DNA of 64,000 bases from Lolium rigidum. Lineage: Eukaryota > Streptophyta > Magnoliopsida > Poales > Poaceae. Location: NCBI RefSeq assembly GCF_022539505.1, contig NC_061513.1, positions 176,420,017 through 176,484,016 of the forward strand, in the 5' to 3' direction. The position numbers were made by a program, and so were the translations under genes. Each line of letters opens with the position of its first letter. Position 1 is the first letter of the stretch. The notes under the pieces were generated by a model that worked only from the letters and a program-made list of their open reading frames with translations, did no database searches and was not told the DNA's origin. Below are positions 56,967 to 64,000 of this stretch, one piece after another.

Positions 56967-59900
56967 GGGGGGAGGGCACCGCCTTGCACTCCTTGATCTC
57001 ATCCAACCCTCCGCATCTTCTCTATCCCTCTCAATCTTCCACAATCATCCGCAAGCACCTCGTCGGAGTTCATGATGTTGCCATCGATTGAGGTCATCCC
57101 GGAGGCCATGGCGCAGCTCATTCAACGCGCTTGATCTCGTAGAGCATCTGGGAGCAAGCACGCATCAAGAGGAGCTCGGAGCCAGAAGAATTTCACCGTT
57201 CCCTTTCCCTCGGGTTTGCCGGGAAATCATCAATCGCCGTCGTCTCCGTCGACCATCGCCGGAGCCGACCACACCTTGAGCTTCATGGTGAGCTTCCGCG
57301 TCTGTAGAGCATACTCTCGCTTCCTAGCCCCGTCTCTAGCTCGATTTCAATATCTCGCCGGAGTAAACCGCCGCGGAAGGAGGTCGCCGGCATAGCTCCG
57401 GTGATCCCCTGAGTAGGGCGACCACACCATCGTGTTCAGTAGATCGAGTCGAGTCAGAAACCATCAGTAGTCCGTCCTGGGAGGCCCTGTAGCGTAGCGC
57501 CGCCGTGAATTGGTCGCCGGCGTTTAGCCGCCGGCAACGCCAACGTGTCGTGTGGGGCCACTGGTCGTTGTTGACTGGTCGTTGCCATCGTGGCAGCTCG
57601 ACCCAGCCAACGACCCCACATGTCAGCTCTCGCGGGTAGAAGTGAATCGGTATGTTTAGCCTTTTTGCTTTATTTCAAATTCCGTAAAATCACCGAAACT
57701 TTGCAAAATCATAGAAATTTCATTTCAACTCAGAAAATTATGAATAATATATCAAAATGCTCACAAAAATAAAATCTATTCAAATAAAATATAAAACAAA
57801 AATGTGTGACAAAATAAAAATCCATTTATTTTTAACCTTATTAATTATGCCATTTCATTTATTTACAATACAATTTTAATTCAATAATTAGTGAAGTTTA
57901 AAATTTAAAATTCAACTATTCAGTAACTAAATAAAATGTTAAGATTAATTTTCTTTATCATATTTGCATTAACTTAATTATTAGTGGTAATTCATAAACT
58001 CTAATTAGCAAATTACCATTTTCTATTTTCTTTAAATAAGTAATAACTCAAGAAAATATTATAAGCCAATATTATTTTGGTAAATCAAAACCTATTTACT
58101 TAAACATCTTTAGTTAACAAGTTACTTATTTTAAACCCTAATAACAATTATTAAACCCCGATTCTAAATTAAACCTAAATAAGAATTACCTAATTATTAA
58201 TTCTTGTGGAAAATTAATAAAATGTTAAACCATTACTAATTTTGATTCAAAGTAATTAGTGACCACATTTCAATTGTCAATTATTAGTTCAAGTATTGTA
58301 TCAATGTAGAAACCCTAGTTTCAATTTAGTGAGACTTGGATCCCATTATTTTATGTGATCATTTGAAAATGCTTTAACCCTAAAACCCTAGTTATGTGTT
58401 ACATGTGATCATGTGAAATTCACCTTACATAGAGAACCTTACTATGTGACCAACAAATACAAGTCATGATCCACCAACATAGAACCAATTCACATGAGAT
58501 TATCATTTCATGTTCCAATTCTTAATTAAAACCTATATGATCCACTAGTGCCACCTAAATATAAACCCTAGCTTGTTACCACATGTTAGCACCATTGATC
58601 ATCAATCCTATATACCACACCATTAGGATCAACCTCAACCATCAAACCCTAGTAGAACTATAATGATGAACCTTAATACCAACCTTGTGTAGCAATTCAC
58701 ATCACATGCTCCTATTCAACTAAACCCTACTTAAGAAATGATAAGTCACTTAACTTAGAACCATTAGAGATTATTTAGTAAAGCAATTGTGAAGCCATCG
58801 TAAACCCTAATAGCTAATTTATAAAACCATCTTGATAACCATCCTTTGATATGATGCTTAGAAGAAACCATAGCAATAAACCCGCCAATACTTGTTATAT
58901 AGAAACCCATTCTATTTAAGAACCCAACTAGTTCCTATTAGAGAACTAAATGAATCCAATAGTAAACCATAGAAGCCATAGTTCTTATTTGAAATACTCA
59001 TTATTTCTTAATTAACATGTTCTTCAAAAGTTATTCTTTTGAAGTATAGTATAAGTAATCATCAACCATGTTCTGTAGAACTTAAAAATTGACAACTTGT
59101 TCTTTACATATTATTCCACCACTATTCTTTATGTGTATGATTGTTATGATGTCTTATATCACTTGATTATGATGCTAATATAACCAAACCCTAATAAGAA
59201 CCTTGTTTGAGAATCATTCTAAAAGTGCAACCAACCGTAAAGAAATCTTTACAACTCATCATCCTAAATCATCGAGGTTAGGTTACGCTCGGACTCGTTG
59301 CATCTCATATTATGCATTATAGCATCTTTGCCAGCTTCTTTAAACATTGTCCTTACCGGACGATGATGGTATTTCAGCATTTGGAGTTATCACGTATCGA
59401 AGCTTTTGCCCGCATAATCTTGCAGTCAAGAAAGGCAAGTTCATCGCTTGCTCATGTCATTTGATTATTTGTATCAAACTATATGCAAAGTACTATACTT
59501 ATCACTCATGCATTGAAAAGCAAAGTATTATTTTACAATTATGAATATGACTATGTGGTGGGCAATGGAACCATGGTATGTGTTGATATGGTGGAGGTTC
59601 CATTGCAATGGGTTATATCACCCTAGGATTAATTACCAATGCCGTCCAGTGATTCTAGCGCCGTACAAACCGCGTTGACCATGAGATCTATAATGGCTCT
59701 GGGGAAGCCAGCCGTATCTTTTCCCTTCTGCACGCCAACGGATCGGAGAGACGGTGGGGTGCTGGAGGCACTGCCGCAATAGGTTGGGAAATCCTTTTAA
59801 ATCCCCATCCATTGGTGATGTTAATCTCTTCCGATCTATGAAGGATTGTCCGGAGTACACCATGAGTAAAGCCGTATTATCGGGGGAAGTCTACTGGAGG

Positions 59901-60792
59901 TGTAGGGTCGGACAAAAGGGTGGGTTTGCAGTCGCGGAGAAGGCGGTGTGGGCTTGGATCTTACACCTGGCCTCACACCAAAGGAAGTGTGGACGGGAAA
60001 GCTTGCACCTGGTTGGCAACAAGGATAAGGTCTCTTATGGGAAAAGTAACGCACCTCTGCAGAGGATACTGAATTGTGACTCGTCACTCCCTGTTCCGGA
60101 AGGGAACCGCGAACGCGGGCAGAAAGGAACTCCACGAAGTTCCGGTCAACTCGTGAAGACCGACGGGCATAGTTTTCGAATAAAATAAACCTTTTGAAGA
60201 AATGTTTATGAAAACTTGCATTGGCCTATGACTTTCCGGTCTATGGCTGTAGCTAGTGCATGAAACACATATTTCCTAATATGAACTTGCCGAGTACGCT
60301 CGTACTCATTCTATCTCGTTTGAACCCCCTTCTTAGAGCAAGGCACCGAAGGAGAAACTACCGTGGAACTCGAAGACAAAGGAGTCAACCGCAACGAGAT
60401 GAAGAATCCAATCAAAGAAGTCAATGGAGTCAACTTCGCATCAGCTATAATGGAAACCTAGACTAGTAATAGAAGGGAACCTTTCCCTAATCATAGCACC
60501 TAAGTAGCTAGATTTCTATAGCAAGCCAAGTAGCTCTTGAACTTGAGTTAGCAATAAGATAGATTACGAGTCGTTCTTCCGGAGCTTTATTTGAAGTTTT
60601 ACCTCACCGTAAAGTAGGAGGTTGTGTGGATCTTATGTAAACCGTTCGTGTGTACTTCTATAGACATACCTTGGACCCGCATATGTTTCGTTGTACCACT
60701 CGAGAGATGTAATATGGGTGGAACGGTGTTTCACTTGTGTTATGTCAACGACTTGTGTACTACACCATGCAGTGGTACGCTGGGTCATCACA

Positions 60793-60806
60793 GCTGGTAT
60801 CAGAGC
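60793..60806 (+). other. Primer-binding site (initiator tRNA-Met type)
   Basis: GCTGGTATCAGAGC directly follows the LTR; TGGTATCAGAGC is the complement of the initiator tRNA-Met 3' end used by many plant LTR elements. Confidence 0.8.
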
Positions 60807-63722
60807 AAATGCTTTGACCCTAGGATTAAAACCCTTTAAAGGAGACCTATAGGTTTGGTAGTGTCTATAGGAAGTTGTCTTAGCCAAACCAACTATTATT
60901 TTGACTTGAGATGGGTATTCACTTGAGAATAATCCCGACACACTTGAGTCAATCTTTCTTATCTATTTTCTTAAGTAAAGTTAGTTAGTTATCTTGCTTC
61001 ATTCCAAATAATTAGAACACCATTGGAGTTTAAGATAAATGGTGGTAGTAGACCACAATTGGTATACAACACATGGTAGTCCAAAGAGAGGATACAACCA
61101 TAAGGAAGATATCCTATTGGAAGAAGTATACCAATGCAAGTTATAGTTAAGTGAAAGTTAGTTAAAATGTCAAATGACTGATGTTAAGTAATATAGATAA
61201 GTTATATGAGGTAGTATGTACCTGTGATGAGTCAATCATAGGAGGTAAGGAAGAGAGATAGGAGTATACAACTCTATTTTTCATGGTAAAGTTGGTAATC
61301 ATATATGATTCATTTGAGAATCATGATATGAGGGAGTAGAACATCATAAGTACAATAACAAAAGGATGATAAAGAGTAGGATTTAGGGAATAGTTCGAAA
61401 GCTTAGGCCTTAAAATCCTGGAAACTGTACCAAGTATGTTAGAATCATAGTGTTTAATTTAAAGAAGGCTTATTTAGAGCATATCACATAGAGAAATCCT
61501 AGAGTTATAGGTGGTATATTCTAAACAATCATGTGTTTAGAGTAGACATGTTAGATCTAACTGTATTATAGGAAGTAGTTATCAATAGCACATATATTTG
61601 GTATACTATTTTGTTAGTACTTCCAAAGAAAACTAGGTTAACTTCCACTATCCCAAGCCATTTTGTTTCAAGATTGTCTCATTGCAAATGTGCAATGGAG
61701 ATAAATGTTGAGACAAATAGTAGAAATTCACGTATTTGTGCTAAGTATCACAACTTAAACCTATCTTATGTGGTGTTATATACTACACATCTGATCCTGA
61801 TGTTTAGGGATGTCTTACCCAACTACTATATTCAGGCATATAAGGATGTGTATTATAAGCACAAAGCTGGATCTTATTGGATTTTCTTGGATCTTCATTG
61901 ATTGACTAGATCCATACATAAAGTTTGACTTTGATATGCAAATGCATGTTGCAATATCAAGCTCTTACTTGATGTTATAGGTCTAGAGGGTAAAGGTATT
62001 CGTGTGAGGAAGTGACGAATTGTGAAGATTTTTGGAAGACAAGATGAAGGTTCATGTGAACAAGGAAGTAAAATTGTGGGAAGCAACCACAATACTCTAA
62101 AGGAAGGACCAATCAAACTCACTTTTATCCTTAATTAAGGAGTACTTCAACATGGAAGTACCATGAAAGTGAGAAAAATAGTGAATATGGAGCAGTAGAA
62201 GTAGAGCCGTATTCATTATGGAAGAAGGGAATGCAAGTGAAGTCACTTACAATACTATTTTCATAGTGTCAACAAGTGGTCTTCTTGCAAAACAAACCCT
62301 GGAAGAAGGAAAATAGACAAGTGAAGTCATAGCTGGTATAATAAGACCGCAGCTGATATAGGATAATCATGAAGAGAAAGTATGTGAAGTGAGGTATATT
62401 TTAACTAAAACTATGAAAGTAGCCACAGCTGGTAGATAGATATGGACTAGACCCATAGCATAGCCATAGTTGGTATCCAATAAGCCACATCTGGTGCTAG
62501 ATAGTCTGCAGCTGGTAACAAATAGTCCACAGCTTAATCGTTCTTTCACTCTAAAAGAAAGAGGGATTCCACAGCTGATATTCCGTAGCTAGTATTCCAC
62601 AGCTGGTATTCCGTAGCAGGTAAACATTTAGTCGGGAGATTCACATCGGATACCCACAACTGTGTGGATACACCGCAAAGAATTCTTCGTAAGACTTTAG
62701 AAAGGTACAAAATATAAACCAGACTTAAACCAACTACCTAACCTTGGAGTTTAATGATTAAAATAAAGGAAGTTTGAAGATCATTAGTAAACTCCAAGGA
62801 GGAGAGGAAGGCTGAAGGAGAAGTATTAAGATATAATATTTGGATAAAGATGGACCAAGAAGAAGGTCTGAACTGAGAGGAAGTCCGATCTTATTTTTAT
62901 AAGGTTGTTGGGAAGTACCCATATAATAGTACTCTCAGGAGGATGTCAGACCAGAAGCCAAGGTTCATATCTCGAGGAAGTAAGGGTTAGACCTTAACTT
63001 GAGTGGGTAATTGTAATTACTCGGAACCAAGAGAACTCAAGTAAGTCCCAGATAATGAAGTTGGATGAAGAAGTTATCGGAGGACAATCAAAGCCTAAAA
63101 AGATACTATACAAAGGACTCTGACCCTACTAAGACATAAGCCTGTTAAAAAGATTCCTTTCATGGAACCTAAAGAAACCAAAGGGAAGATAATTAGTATA
63201 AACTAGAAGCCATGATTGGATGGACTAAATGAGTCTAATCCATTCGTAGGACTAAACCACCAGGACCATGCCTATTGTAAATACCTTACCAAGTACCATT
63301 ACTTTCGTTATGGTAGTAAGGGAAAAACAATACCTTACTTTAAACAAATCCTTTAGACTTAAGGTTTGGGCACCGCAGCTGGATTACCGCAGCTGGTAGA
63401 ACCAAGCTTTGAGTACCCAAATAGGAAGATGTCACCACAACCATTAGTAAAGTCCATTAGCATAAGAAGATGTCCTAATCCAAGAATTTTTGGAGAGTAA
63501 GCCTATAAGCTTAGAGTGCTGAAAGAAATCATAGAATTAAAGAAAGTATCAGTGCCAGACATCAGAAGACTTCAGGAAGGATCTGGACAAGGGATATATC
63601 CAATTATATCTAGTGTGATCACCATGGAGTTGAAGGATGGTGATCTGTTCAAGACATTTCAACACTCCGAAACATGAGAGCGTTCGAACTTCGGGACGAA
63701 GTTCAGTTTAAGGGGGAGAGGC
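60807..63722 (+). other. Non-coding interior of the LARD-like element, with polypurine tract
   Basis: No open frame above 96 codons and no gag/pol motif. Contains two clusters of CAGCTGGTA-like words (see 62325-62625 and 63371-63400). The polypurine tract AAGGGGGAGAGGC ends at 63722 just before the 3' LTR. Confidence 0.75.
62325..62625 (+). repeat. Clustered CACAGCTGGTA-like motif copies
   Basis: About eleven copies of a short motif (CACAGCTGGTATTCC and variants such as CGCAGCTGATATAGG, TGCAGCTGGTAAC, CATAGCTGGTATA) within 300 bases, with irregular spacing of about 14-45 bases. Two more copies lie at 63371 and 63386. The motif equals the LTR/primer-site junction CACAGCTGGTAT at 60789-60800. 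Confidence 0.8.
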
Positions 63723-64000
63723 TGTAATATCCCAGGTTTAGAGGCAATAAAATGAGAGAACACCAAAGTGTGCATTGCATTCATGCATAGAAAATCCGGG
63801 GAATTTTCGCGCTTCAAATAAAACTTACCACGATAATCGAAGTTTCACTTGACTTGCTGGAATTGAAGTAGATCATCAAGTCAAGCGCTGTAAACTTCAC
63901 TCGTGATCTTTGCTAAAACCTTATTTTGGGTAGAGATGATTTGATCTATGTATTAGATCAAATGGAATTAGATTTACAACAACACATTCTTTAATAATCA
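63723..64000 (+). repeat. 3' LTR, first 278 bases
   Basis: Starts TGTAATATCCCAGG and is almost identical to 54312-54588; the window ends inside it. Confidence 0.92.

Larger units (their letters stand above)
54312..60792 (+). repeat. 5' LTR, 6481 bases
   Basis: Starts TGTAATATCCCAGG, ends GGGTCATCACA next to the primer site. Layout: AT-rich 54500-56580, GC-rich island 56600-57660 with TATA box, AT-rich 57660-59280 with many AAACCCTA words, then a moderately GC-rich 3' part (59640-60180). The GC-rich island and the 3' part have counterparts in the solo LTR at 7896-10992. Because only the first 278 bases of the 3' LTR are visible, an old insertion inside this LTR cannot be excluded. Confidence 0.75.
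54312..64000 (+). mobile_element. LARD-like LTR retrotransposon with 6.5-kb LTR, cut at right edge
   Basis: 5' LTR 54312-60792, primer site from 60793, interior to 63722, 3' LTR from 63723. Over the 278 visible bases the two LTRs differ by about two substitutions and two single-base indels, so the insertion is young. The interior of 2.9 kb has no gag or pol sequence. Very long LTRs with a non-coding interior define LARDs, of which Sukkula of barley is the known grass example; whether this is that family cannot be told by eye. The polypurine tract and surrounding ACGAAGTTCAGTTTAAGGGG are of the type seen in Tekay/Del chromoviruses, pointing to the probable helper lineage. Confidence 0.8.

Overview
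The window is nuclear DNA from a grass, most likely a cool-season (Pooideae) grass related to wheat, barley or ryegrass. It holds spliced introns, a plant-only DUF630/DUF632 gene, grass-type L1 LINEs, Stowaway-like MITEs and dense nests of LTR retrotransposons. Nothing looks bacterial or organellar. Species cannot be settled by eye.

Layout. 1-4624: minus-strand, decayed Athila-lineage Ty3/Gypsy element (gag, protease, integrase and 3' ORF remnants, reverse transcriptase lost in frame). 4625-4914: an LTR-like start, a 100-base assembly gap and a CACTA end. 5507-27637: a plus-strand Athila-like element without gag or pol ('E3'), bounded by a GTGGT target duplication. Its 5' LTR is split by a minus-strand relative ('E2', 5944-16335, duplication CCGCC), which itself holds a solo LTR (7891-10997, duplication ACATG). 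Its interior is split by a Mutator-like transposon (17615-22891, 9-bp duplication) that carries a broken F-box/DUF295 gene, a B3-domain gene and a 50-bp minisatellite with a six-unit higher-order repeat. 27638-38731: low-copy sequence, MITEs, ORF-less LINE relatives, and a 4-kb terminal-inverted-repeat element containing a 670-bp tandem array. 38732-43782: a 5'-truncated L1-type LINE with target duplications and an almost intact ORF2. 44413-49170: the only clear host gene, a five-exon DUF630/DUF632 protein on the minus strand. 49200-54311: mostly unassigned sequence and an Athila relic. 54312-64000: a plus-strand element with a 6.5-kb LTR, tRNA-type primer site and a 2.9-kb non-coding interior, resembling a LARD (large retrotransposon derivative), running off the right edge.

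How the parts relate. E2 and E3 share LTR ends, a tRNA-Asp-type primer site, non-coding 3' interior and one conserved ORF of unknown function. The same 3' interior is seen at 1-640 next to the coding Athila element, which suggests that coding relatives mobilise E2/E3. The ORF-less LINE relatives share the 3' tail of the LINE at 38745-43769, suggesting use of its machinery. The order of insertions can be read from the target duplications: E3 first, then the Mutator-like element and E2 independently, then the solo-LTR element inside E2.

All calls are from reading the sequence. No database comparison was possible, so family names rest on recognised motifs.
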